A stretch of DNA of 5,655 bases from an uncultured Dechloromonas sp. (GTDB taxonomy: Bacteria; Pseudomonadota; Gammaproteobacteria; Burkholderiales; Rhodocyclaceae): contig CALKUR010000085.1 in NCBI GenBank assembly GCA_937996725.1, positions 1 through 5,655 of the forward strand. Reading direction: 5' to 3'. The notes under the pieces were generated by a model. That model did no database searches. It saw only the letters and a program-made list of their open reading frames with translations, and had not been told where the DNA came from. This document shows, one piece after another, positions 1 through 5,359 of the stretch; position 1 is the first letter of the stretch; the number at the start of each line of letters is the position of its first letter. The position numbers and the translations under genes were made by a program.

Positions 1-306
1 GACTGTAGGAACCGGGGTAGTGCCATTCAAGGTCACAGTTTCGGAGATTGGTGCGTAATTGGCATTCAAGCCGCTCACCAAAATCCTGGCGGTATCCGAA
101 TCAGTACCCGTAACATTCATAATCGATGCTACGGTGGGGAAGGTGTAGGAAGTTGCGTTTTCCCAAACCGGGATAAACGAGATACCTACTGCTGGTTGAT
201 ACCCATAAATGTTTACCGTGCTGTGACCATCAACTTGACCACGGGCTACCTGCAGATCAAATGGCTCGTATGCGCCTTGGCGAGTAGCTGAAGAATAGGT
301 ACCCAT
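1..306 (-). CDS. Putative virion structural protein, N-terminal part (gene continues beyond position 1)
   Basis: An ATG at 304-306 opens a frame that stays open for all 102 codons to the window edge, so the C-terminus is missing. The product begins MGTYSSATRQGAYEPFDLQV. It is rich in Thr, Val, Gly and Asn with alternating hydrophobic residues, which suggests a beta-sandwich. The stretch around residues 17-50 (PFDLQVARG, then HSTVNIYGYQ and FIPVWENAT) and the later run LNANYAPISETVTLNGTT resemble a family I associate with tailed-phage structural gene clusters; this is from memory, not a search. An AAGG Shine-Dalgarno sequence lies 6 bases before the ATG and overlaps the stop region of the 136-residue gene upstream, with only 8 bases between the two genes. 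It is therefore probably co-translated with that gene. The exact role (head accessory, neck or tail) is unknown. No signal peptide or membrane segment is visible. Confidence 0.8.
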   Translation of the reverse strand, partial: MGTYSSATRQGAYEPFDLQVARGQVDGHSTVNIYGYQPAVGISFIPVWENATSYTFPTVASIMNVTGTDSDTARILVSGLNANYAPISETVTLNGTTPVPTV

Positions 307-314
307 TGGTTGCC

Positions 315-725
315 TTAAGAGTAGTATTTCTGCATTTCCAACAACACCGTATAGGTATCATTAGAACCGGTATCTTGCGTGGAGAACAGCACACGGCCAG
401 TGATATCAGCAATGTTCACATTGGTAAGACCGCCAATGTTAGAATAATCCTGCATGTACTGCGTTTCAGGCGGGATCGTCTCAATGATAACCGGGGTTCC
501 AGAAGTCTCCCAATACATCCGCACTTCCAAGCCATGAGTCAGGCCCGAAATTTTAAGAAGAGAGACGTTAGAGCACGGCAAACCAGATGCCGAAGCATTC
601 AAAGTAGACGGGTCCACTTTGACCACGAGAGTCTCACCCGTAGAATCCGTAGTAATAAAATCGAACTTCATGACGGCAATGCGCTCGCCATCAAATAAAG
701 TTTGGGTGGTGGCTGTAGCTGCCAT
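315..725 (-). CDS. Putative virion structural protein, 136 aa
   Basis: A complete frame from ATG (723-725) to TAA (315-317). A GGAG Shine-Dalgarno sequence sits about 6-7 bases before the ATG and just after the U-tract of the intrinsic terminator, so translation can start on read-through transcripts. The protein is soluble and predicted to be beta-rich. Its first half (residues about 15-75) contains KFDFITTDSTGETLVVKVDP and a Trp-Glu-Thr segment. The second half carries the pattern YSNIGGLTNVNIADITGRVL followed by a final strand DTYTVLLEMQKYY. I associate this pattern with small uncharacterised proteins found next to head genes in tailed phages. It has no transmembrane segment or catalytic motif. 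Its place between the repeat protein and another beta-rich virion protein supports a particle component, perhaps head accessory or head-tail joining. Precise function is not assignable. Confidence 0.75.
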   Translation of the reverse strand: MAATATTQTLFDGERIAVMKFDFITTDSTGETLVVKVDPSTLNASASGLPCSNVSLLKISGLTHGLEVRMYWETSGTPVIIETIPPETQYMQDYSNIGGLTNVNIADITGRVLFSTQDTGSNDTYTVLLEMQKYYS

Positions 726-736
726 TATGGACTCCG

Positions 737-764
737 AAAAAGACAGGGGCCGAAGCCCCCGTCT
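737..764 (-). terminator. Intrinsic (rho-independent) terminator with UUCG tetraloop
   Basis: Read on the minus strand, a 10-base-pair stem (AGACGGGGGC paired with GCCCCTGTCT, one G-U wobble) closes a TTCG loop and is followed at once by a run of five T (741-737). The C(UUCG)G closing arrangement is a known extra-stable RNA tetraloop. The stem starts 3 bases after the TAA of the 186-residue gene (768-770) and ends just upstream of the Shine-Dalgarno sequence of the next gene. No promoter is evident in the short gap, so downstream genes probably depend on read-through or antitermination, or on a phage-specific promoter I cannot recognise. Confidence 0.9.
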
Positions 765-767
765 ATT

Positions 768-1328
768 TTAGCACTTCTTACCCGACTTATCCACGTTCCC
801 GCCGTGCTTAAAAGTACCGGCAAGTTCGTTGATTCGTACAGGCTTCGATGCGGGTTTTTTGGGCATCGCTACGGGAGCACCCGACTCAACTTTTCCCCCC
901 GTAGCATAGTGCTTTTTTGCCATGCCGCCTGATTTAAAGCCGCCTTGACCTTTCACTACGCCACCGGTTTTGTAGCCACCCTGACCATCGATCACGCCGC
1001 CCGTCTTCAGACCTTTATGCCCAGCGGAGGCTTTTTTGCCTTCGTGTGCTTTAAGTTCTTTTTCCAGATTCGAGATTTTCTTCATCTCTTTGGCATGCAT
1101 CTTCGGAGTCTCACCACCCTCTTTCATTGCGGGCGGAGGAACCATCGGAGCCATACGGGCCATTTTCTTTGCGGCCATGGCACGGGCAGTCTTCTTAGCT
1201 GCTGGGGCCGCAGCTAGAGCACCCATCACACCGCCGTTCATCTTCTTGACTGGACCGCCCTTCTTCAGCTTCAATTCCACTGAAGGTTCGGTGGTCTGCA
1301 TCTTTACCATCGGTTTAAACTCAGCCAT
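768..1328 (-). CDS. Lys/Gly/Ala-rich low-complexity repeat protein, 186 aa, function unknown
   Basis: ATG at 1326-1328, with an AAAGGAG Shine-Dalgarno sequence 7 bases upstream, to TAA at 768-770. The protein is strongly basic. Residues about 21-30 are Lys/Gly-rich (LKKGGPVKKM). Residues about 38-62 form an Ala/Lys/Met tract (AAAPAAKKTARAMAAKKMAR) similar in composition to histone H1 tails. Residues about 76-100 look helical and charged. Residues 106-139 hold about three copies of a 12-residue unit G-[L/Y/F]-K-[T/S]-G-G-[V/M]-x-x-G-Q-G, followed by a partial echo (YATGGKV). The C-terminal part contains VAMPKKPASKPV and AGTFKHGG and ends in Cys. Proteins with such KTGG repeats and the 'ATGG...PVAMP' block occur in phage head regions as hypothetical proteins (from memory). 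The role is unknown. A nucleic-acid-binding or packaged internal protein is a guess based on charge alone. It is followed directly by the terminator at 737-764. Confidence 0.85.
   Translation of the reverse strand: MAEFKPMVKMQTTEPSVELKLKKGGPVKKMNGGVMGALAAAPAAKKTARAMAAKKMARMAPMVPPPAMKEGGETPKMHAKEMKKISNLEKELKAHEGKKASAGHKGLKTGGVIDGQGGYKTGGVVKGQGGFKSGGMAKKHYATGGKVESGAPVAMPKKPASKPVRINELAGTFKHGGNVDKSGKKC
912..1013 (-). repeat. In-gene tandem repeat, 36-bp period, about 2.8 copies
   Basis: Codons 106-139 of the repeat-protein gene encode consecutive 12-residue units GLKTGGVIDGQG, GYKTGGVVKGQG and a shorter GFKSGGMAKK. At DNA level the copies match mainly at codon positions 1 and 2 and differ at wobble positions (for example GGC/GGT and ACC/ACG changes). 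This suggests an old duplication kept at protein level rather than a recent slippage expansion. Confidence 0.85.
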
Positions 1329-1340
1329 GATTTCGCTCCT

Positions 1341-1790
1341 TTACGCTTTGTTGGCGTAGATAACGGTGAACTGGATCTGAGCTTGGGTAGTAACGACGGT
1401 GCCGTCCGGATCTACGGTGAAATACACAGTGGTATTGTTGCCGATGTTAGCCATTGCGGCCACATCAGCCACGACCAGAGTACCCGCAGTGCGGGCAACA
1501 GAAGCCATGTCGGTGGTCGGCATATATTGCGTGCCGCCAGCCGAAGAACCCACTGCCACATTCAGAGCGGTAGCAGTGCCACCACCAACTGCCCAATCCA
1601 CGATCTTGTCCGCGTAGATCTCGATGATCTGCGAACCTGCCGGAAGCTTGATGCTACCAGAAGCTGCAGCACCGGATGCCAGCGAAGTTACAACTGCGGA
1701 TTGGGCCAGAGTGACGTAACCACCATCAACGGTGTCCGAAAGAGCATCGGTACCCGAACGCAGACCAGAACCAAAATAGGTTTGAGACAT
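1341..1790 (-). CDS. Putative beta-rich virion protein next to the capsid gene, 149 aa
   Basis: ATG at 1788-1790, with an AGGAG Shine-Dalgarno sequence 6 bases upstream, to TAA at 1341-1343. The protein is rich in Ala, Thr, Val and Gly and low in charge, with no Cys, catalytic motif or membrane helix. Residues about 46-70 carry the block IKLPAGSQIIEIYADKIVDW, followed by ATALNVAVGSSAGGTQYM. The 'L-P-A-G-(hydrophobic)3' strand followed by 'L-N-V-(G/A)' is a pattern I associate with small phage head-associated proteins encoded beside the major capsid gene. The C-terminal strands (TVYFTVDPDGT, AQIQFTVIYA) complete a likely beta-sandwich. The position immediately downstream of the capsid gene, behind a hairpin, favours a decoration, head-stabilising or head-tail accessory role. 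This is inferred, and no named family was confirmed. Confidence 0.8.
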   Translation of the reverse strand: MSQTYFGSGLRSGTDALSDTVDGGYVTLAQSAVVTSLASGAAASGSIKLPAGSQIIEIYADKIVDWAVGGGTATALNVAVGSSAGGTQYMPTTDMASVARTAGTLVVADVAAMANIGNNTTVYFTVDPDGTVVTTQAQIQFTVIYANKA

Positions 1791-1809
1791 TATATTCTCC
1801 TATTAGGAA

Positions 1810-1825
1810 GGGGGCCGAAGCCCCC
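1810..1825 (-). promoter_or_regulatory. C(UUCG)G hairpin after the capsid gene (no U-tract)
   Basis: On the minus strand GGGGGC-TTCG-GCCCCC forms a perfect 6-base-pair GC stem with a UUCG tetraloop, starting 8 bases after the capsid stop codon. What follows is TTCCTAATAGG, with no T-run, so efficient intrinsic termination is not expected. It could be a weak terminator, a pause site, or a 3' hairpin that protects capsid mRNA. The core matches 15 bases of the terminator stem-loop at 737-764. Confidence 0.75.
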
Positions 1826-1833
1826 ATTCTGGT

Positions 1834-2748
1834 TTAGACGCCCGGGGTGCCGTACATCGCACGCCAGTCAGTGAAACCGATGTCGTAACGCTCGGTGGCC
1901 TTGTAGCGCATCGAGTCAGTTTCGAAATCGCCTTCCATGGTCTTCTCCAGCTTACGACGCATCATCAGCTTCATGCCTTCCGGTGCATCGGTCTGAACCC
2001 ACCATGCGGTTGCCGAGGTCAGACGCGACATGACGGTCGCGCCTTCGTCCAGCAGACCGATCGACTTGATCGGGTTGATGTCGTTGTTCGCGGTACCCGA
2101 ACGCAGGACCGACTTCAGCAGAACTTCAGCCTGGAACACGTTACCCGGAGCGACGACCAGTTGCTTCGGAACCAGACGGATTTTCTTGCCGTTGTTGTCC
2201 ACTGCTTGACGGATCTGGATCAGCATTTGTTCCAGCGACGTCTGCGACAGGTTCGATGCGGTGTTCAGCAGGTTCGAAGTGGTGCCGTTGACGATCGGGT
2301 GCGAGGACGAGTTCAGTTGAACGCCATCACCGCCCGGGAAAGCCGAGTTGAACGCGTAGTTCAGAACGCTCGCGGCCAGCGTTTCCTTGGTTTCGATCAG
2401 CGACTGCGCCAGATGCTTGGCATAGGTCTGGCCGATACGGATGTGATCGCCGTCTTCCACGAGGACCTTGGTCAGTGCGAATGCCAGACCGTAGACCTTG
2501 TAGACGTAACGCTTGAGGAACAGCACGCCACCCTGTTGATAGGTGACCGGCGAACCATCCGGCAGTTCCGGAGCCACGCCGAAGCCGTACAGGACCGGCT
2601 CTTCGTGATAGTTGCGGGGAATACCGTTCTGCTCGCGGAAAACACGCGACCATTCGTCGGCACGTTGATCGTAGACACCATCGAAGCACTCATTGAGGAT
2701 CGGTTCGACAATGCTACGAAAATCAGTACTGCGCATTGGGGCTGCCAT
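1834..2748 (-). CDS. Major capsid protein (HK97-like fold), 304 aa
   Basis: The main shell protein of the phage head. ATG at 2746-2748 to TAA at 1834-1836; a strong AAGGGAGGG Shine-Dalgarno sequence precedes the ATG, which fits very high expression. The start MAAPMRSTDF is preferred over Met5 on spacing. Features seen: an N-terminal arm (residues 1-60); a segment GGVLFLKRYVYKVYGLAF (73-90) leading into a long helix (about 100-135, GQTYAKHLAQSLIETKETLA), which resembles the spine helix of the fold; 'NSSSHPIVNGTTSNLL' (146-161); 'LSQTSLEQML' and 'DNNGKKIRLVPKQLVVAP' (167-201); 'TANNDINPI' (219-227); 'LTSATAWWVQTDA' (243-255); and the C-terminal 'ERYDIGFTDWRAMYG' (286-300). This succession is typical of Mu gpT-like or HK97-fold major head subunits. 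No long delta-domain is apparent, consistent with a separate scaffold gene upstream. Codon use looks strongly biased (AAC, CTG, AAG, TTC), as expected for an abundant protein. Confidence 0.93.
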   Translation of the reverse strand: MAAPMRSTDFRSIVEPILNECFDGVYDQRADEWSRVFREQNGIPRNYHEEPVLYGFGVAPELPDGSPVTYQQGGVLFLKRYVYKVYGLAFALTKVLVEDGDHIRIGQTYAKHLAQSLIETKETLAASVLNYAFNSAFPGGDGVQLNSSSHPIVNGTTSNLLNTASNLSQTSLEQMLIQIRQAVDNNGKKIRLVPKQLVVAPGNVFQAEVLLKSVLRSGTANNDINPIKSIGLLDEGATVMSRLTSATAWWVQTDAPEGMKLMMRRKLEKTMEGDFETDSMRYKATERYDIGFTDWRAMYGTPGV

Positions 2749-2756
2749 AGTTCAGT

Positions 2757-2765
2757 CCCTCCCTT
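2757..2765 (-). promoter_or_regulatory. Strong ribosome-binding site of the capsid gene
   Basis: On the minus strand AAGGGAGGG precedes the capsid ATG, with the GGAGG core 9 bases from the start. It is the richest purine Shine-Dalgarno tract in the window and begins just before the upstream gene's TAA (2767-2769). Confidence 0.75.
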
Positions 2766-2766
2766 C

Positions 2767-3342
2767 TTAGATTGCGGTACCGGCAGCAGGAGCGAATTGA
2801 TACTCGCTGATGTTTGCACGGACGATGGTGTAGGAATCACCCCAAGCATTGCCGGGGTACGGAGCCAGATCCAGAATACGCATTTGCGCACTGTTACCAG
2901 CACCGGCCAGAGTGGTGGACAGCGTGCACTGCGACAGGCCGGTCACATTCGAACCCGCAGTGGTGTTCGACAGATCAGCTTCGTCACCAATCGAGGTCTG
3001 AGCGAGCGAGCCGTCAGCCTGGATTTCGTACACGATGTTTTGGTCAGCGTAGAAGTACGCCACGCACGAACCAGTCTGGTAGACAGTGTTTGCCGGCCAG
3101 TAGTTCGAAACGCGACGACGGCCCGTGGTGTCGGTCCATTCCACACCGTCAAACGCGCCGACGAAAGCATCGCCAGCTGCTGCCGGTTGAATGGTGCCGC
3201 CAGTCACGTACTTGACCGGTTGACCCTTGAGAATATCAGCGTTGTAAGCCGATGCGATACCGCCAGCCAGAGCTTGTGCGCGATCCAGACCACTCGGGTG
3301 GAAAGCGGGGCGCAGGCCGAACGGAGCATTAGTTGCAGACAT
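2767..3342 (-). CDS. Putative head decoration / minor capsid protein, 191 aa
   Basis: ATG at 3340-3342, with an AGGAG Shine-Dalgarno sequence 6 bases upstream, to TAA at 2767-2769, 18 bases before the capsid ATG. The N-terminus MSATNAPFGLRPAFHPSG matches a start I recognise from phage structural proteins ('NAPFGLRP...HPSG'). The rest looks like an all-beta barrel: residues 36-70 (DILKGQPVKYVTGG, then DAFVGAFDGVEWTD), 74-86 (GRRRVSNYWPAN), 100-122 (QNIVYEIQADGS, then SIGDEADL), and the C-terminal block 155-184 (RILDLAPYPGNAWGD, then YTIVRANISEYQF). The position next to the capsid gene and the biased codon use suggest an abundant shell component, most likely a decoration or cement protein. An alternative is a head-tail connector component. 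Two cysteines (93 and 139) are present, but no metal site is evident. Confidence 0.82.
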   Translation of the reverse strand: MSATNAPFGLRPAFHPSGLDRAQALAGGIASAYNADILKGQPVKYVTGGTIQPAAAGDAFVGAFDGVEWTDTTGRRRVSNYWPANTVYQTGSCVAYFYADQNIVYEIQADGSLAQTSIGDEADLSNTTAGSNVTGLSQCTLSTTLAGAGNSAQMRILDLAPYPGNAWGDSYTIVRANISEYQFAPAAGTAI

Positions 3343-3367
3343 AATTAGCTCCTAAACGAGGAAACCG

Positions 3368-3907
3368 TCACTGGAAAACCGGTGGCGGCAGGTTTTTGGT
3401 AAATTGACCCATACCATCGCCTTCCACTTCGCCTAGACGACGCCCGTTGCTGTCGCGCACTGACTGGAGCTGCTCGACTTGTACGCGGATTTTGTCCGCA
3501 TCTTCCTGCGGAGCGTAGTGGTGCACTTCTGCCATCAGTTGCTGATAAATCTCTTCAGGCATTTTGTACAGCACCATCTCGTTACAAGCGACAAATCCAG
3601 TGAGTTCGCCCGCTTTCACCTTGTATGAGTCAAAGCCTGGAAGTTCTTCGGCTTTTACAGGTTCATAGCCCAGACGAATGCGTTTGTGAATCGGGTCGTA
3701 CGCGTTGGTAGTGGAAAGCCAGCATAGGTGATAGCCGGGGACTTCCGGAGGAGTGGGCAAAGCTTCTTGGAGCCACTCATTACGGAACATCCTACGACGT
3801 TCCTCGCTACTTGCTAGTTGTTCGTCTGCCGACCTACGGTCATCTTGCATTGCGCGAGATCCGCGGCCACCAGCGTTCAGATTCTTTTTCAGACGTTCAT
3901 CTTTCAT
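3368..3907 (-). CDS. Conserved phage protein of unknown function in the head-assembly cluster, 179 aa
   Basis: ATG at 3905-3907 to TGA at 3368-3370; it starts 2 bases after the TAA of the scaffold candidate, whose last codons supply the GAGGGG Shine-Dalgarno sequence. Residues 1-48 are charged, probably helical (Arg/Glu/Asp-rich: KDERLKKN and DDRRSADEQ). Residues 51-130 form the compact core: PTPPEVPGYHLCWLSTTN (51-68), DPIHKRIRLGYEPVKAEELPGF (71-92), and VACNEMVLYKMPEEIYQQLM (106-125). The tail has a short helix (about 134-150) and ends in a Pro-rich stretch (NLPPPVFQ). From memory, the core 'PPE(V/I)PG(Y/F)HLCWLSTTN...DPIHKR' is a recurrent hypothetical protein next to capsid genes in several tailed phages. 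It has no protease triad or membrane helix that I can see. It could help scaffold or capsid assembly, but function is not assignable. Confidence 0.85.
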   Translation of the reverse strand: MKDERLKKNLNAGGRGSRAMQDDRRSADEQLASSEERRRMFRNEWLQEALPTPPEVPGYHLCWLSTTNAYDPIHKRIRLGYEPVKAEELPGFDSYKVKAGELTGFVACNEMVLYKMPEEIYQQLMAEVHHYAPQEDADKIRVQVEQLQSVRDSNGRRLGEVEGDGMGQFTKNLPPPVFQ

Positions 3908-3909
3908 TT

Positions 3910-4923
3910 TTAACCCCTCTGTGTACGGTCGTATTCAACAAATTTCTGGATCATCTTCTGGCGGAGCTTGGGGTCATCCCACATACCAGCTTCCTTAATC
4001 GCACGGACCCGATCGGCGGAGAGTTTATATTCCCCCGGGCGGTTAGTGCTTGAAGCTTCGCGGCCAGTTCCAGTTTGCACGGATCGAGGAGTCTTATGAG
4101 AAGACTGTCTGGTTTCAGTGCCACGATTATACCTGTGCGGCAAATACTTTGTCAAGCGGTCGTCGAGTTCCTCCCAGTATTCATCGGTGGTCGGATCCCA
4201 GCCTTCATCGGCCAGAGCCTCGTCGATCTTGGTCGCGATGGACGAGTCGGTATCTTTCCCGCTCGGGTCGTACCAAGTATTTCGCTCCATCCATGCCGCC
4301 GCCTTTCGTTGCATCCGGATATCCGGAGTCTTGGGGACGTTAGCATTTTGCGATTCGGAAGCGGCACGCTTCTTGACCGTTTCAAGGGACTCGATCTGGC
4401 GGCGGGCGTCATACCACATCTCTTGGGCTTCAGCCAAATCTGCACCATTTCGCGCATCAGTGGCTTCGGCCATTTTGACCTTGGCGTACTGGAGACGCAT
4501 ATGGGCATCTTCGATGGCCTTTTCCATACGGGCCATATCCGCACCCGCCGAACGCTTTTCAAGAGCGGCCAGACGATCGGCCATTTCAGTGTTCTGGCGA
4601 CGCAGGGACTCGATCAGATGATTCGACTCGCGTGCTTTTTCTCGATGGAGCTTCTTTTTGAGTTTCCGCTCTTCTCGACGAGCAGCGCGAATTGCTTCCC
4701 GTTCTTCTTCCGTGCGTCCAGAAGCTTGCGCCTCTTCTTCATCACGCTGCTCATCACTATCATCGTCGTGATCAGCAGAATCGTCAGAGTGATCAACACC
4801 GCCACCGCCAGCCAATTTATTATCGTCAGCAGCAGAGACATCGGGCAGTCCTTCCATTTTGATCACTGCGGAGCCATCGGCATCCTCAGCAATCTGCATT
4901 TCCATTTTAGTAGTCTGGTCCAT
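3910..4923 (-). CDS. Putative scaffolding / capsid-assembly protein, 337 aa
   Basis: ATG at 4921-4923, with a GAGG Shine-Dalgarno sequence 5 bases upstream, to TAA at 3910-3912, 10 bases after the co-chaperonin stop. Layout: an acidic N-terminus (residues 1-65) with an Asp/Ser/Glu tract at about 44-64; a highly charged, almost certainly alpha-helical coiled-coil region (about 70-190; runs of Arg/Glu/Lys and heptad-like Leu/Met); a conserved-looking block at 211-264 with AWMERNTWYDPSGKD and EGWDPTTDEYWEELDDRL, then LPHR; a polar linker (265-295); and a basic C-terminal helix (298-337, LSADRVRAIKEAGMWDD, then KFVEYDR). Length, charge, coiled coil, terminal basic helix and position ahead of the capsid gene fit a scaffolding protein. 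The 'WYDP...ID.AL..EG.DP.T.EYW.EL' block recurs, as I recall, in phage proteins annotated as scaffold or hypothetical. No protease domain is visible, so it does not look like a protease-scaffold fusion. Confidence 0.85.
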   Translation of the reverse strand: MDQTTKMEMQIAEDADGSAVIKMEGLPDVSAADDNKLAGGGGVDHSDDSADHDDDSDEQRDEEEAQASGRTEEEREAIRAARREERKLKKKLHREKARESNHLIESLRRQNTEMADRLAALEKRSAGADMARMEKAIEDAHMRLQYAKVKMAEATDARNGADLAEAQEMWYDARRQIESLETVKKRAASESQNANVPKTPDIRMQRKAAAWMERNTWYDPSGKDTDSSIATKIDEALADEGWDPTTDEYWEELDDRLTKYLPHRYNRGTETRQSSHKTPRSVQTGTGREASSTNRPGEYKLSADRVRAIKEAGMWDDPKLRQKMIQKFVEYDRTQRG

Positions 4924-4933
4924 GTTTACCTCA

Positions 4934-5359
4934 TTACAAGAACGCTTTAACCTTCATCGGATCACCAGTGACTTTAGCAATCACTTCGTGATCATTGAAG
5001 ATCGAAAATAGTGCCGTCTCATCTTCATTGATAGGCACTTCCCATCGATCGCCACCCCATTTGGGCATACGAACGAAATCACCAACCTCAACCCAATTAC
5101 CTTCGGGCCAGGGTTCAAGGGTGTCGCGTTTCTTGAAAGCGAGGGGACCAACTGCGATGACTTTCGCCACCTGATTGTTCCATTTCTCAGTTTCTTTGGT
5201 TTCTTCAACCAACACGATACCTGCTTTGGTAACCGTCTTGCGAGTTTGCCGCCACTGCACAAGAATACGACCACCTACAGGCTTTGCACCCGGATCAACC
5301 GGAGGAAATGCATCCTCGATCGTCGCTTCATTCGAAGTTACCGGTGTAGTATCACTCAT
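4934..5359 (-). CDS. GroES-like co-chaperonin (phage-encoded), 141 aa
   Basis: Predicted to cap the host GroEL chamber and assist folding of phage proteins, classically the capsid protein as T4 gp31 does. Start chosen at the ATG at 5357-5359: an AAAGGA Shine-Dalgarno sequence lies 5 bases upstream, against only 2 bases for the adjacent ATG at 5360-5362, and the start overlaps the upstream TGA by 8 bases. An in-frame ATG at 5396-5398 would add 13 residues but lacks family support. Residues 1-27 are a non-conserved extension. The fold signature follows: GGRILVQW (29-36); a mobile-loop equivalent with KAGIVLVEE, in which Ile48-Val49-Leu50 matches the GroEL-binding hydrophobic triplet of GroES; VAKVIAVGPLA (64-74); VEVGDFVRMPKWGGDRWEVP (90-109); and the C-terminal strand ALFSIFNDHEVIAKV (116-130). 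An insert KKRDTLEPWPEGNW (76-89) and the extension explain the length above the roughly 97 residues of bacterial GroES. Stop TAA at 4934-4936. Confidence 0.88.
   Translation of the reverse strand: MSDTTPVTSNEATIEDAFPPVDPGAKPVGGRILVQWRQTRKTVTKAGIVLVEETKETEKWNNQVAKVIAVGPLAFKKRDTLEPWPEGNWVEVGDFVRMPKWGGDRWEVPINEDETALFSIFNDHEVIAKVTGDPMKVKAFL

Noticed and set aside
1789..1795. TATAAT-like string just before the start of the 149-residue gene.
   Set aside because: It overlaps the Shine-Dalgarno-to-ATG spacer, so a promoter using it would start transcripts inside the gene. No partner -35 box is apparent in the hairpin region upstream.
2327..2903. Other minus-strand open frames overlapping the capsid start region (2327-2689 and 2472-2903).
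   Set aside because: They are out-of-frame with the capsid and 191-residue genes and give Arg/Ser-rich nonsense-like products without their own spaced ribosome-binding site.
2161..3348. Long plus-strand open frame (395 codons) antisense to the capsid and 191-residue genes.
   Set aside because: It lies opposite two well-supported genes with strong Shine-Dalgarno sites and phage-like products. Its translation is Arg/Ser/Val-rich without recognisable domains, and the frame is kept open by the biased codons of the sense genes.
4075..4950. Plus-strand open frame (291 codons) with many hydrophobic residues, looking like a membrane protein.
   Set aside because: It is the mirror of the charged helical scaffold candidate: sense Glu/Lys/Asp codons read as Phe/Leu/Ile/Ser on the other strand. 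It has no convincing gene context.
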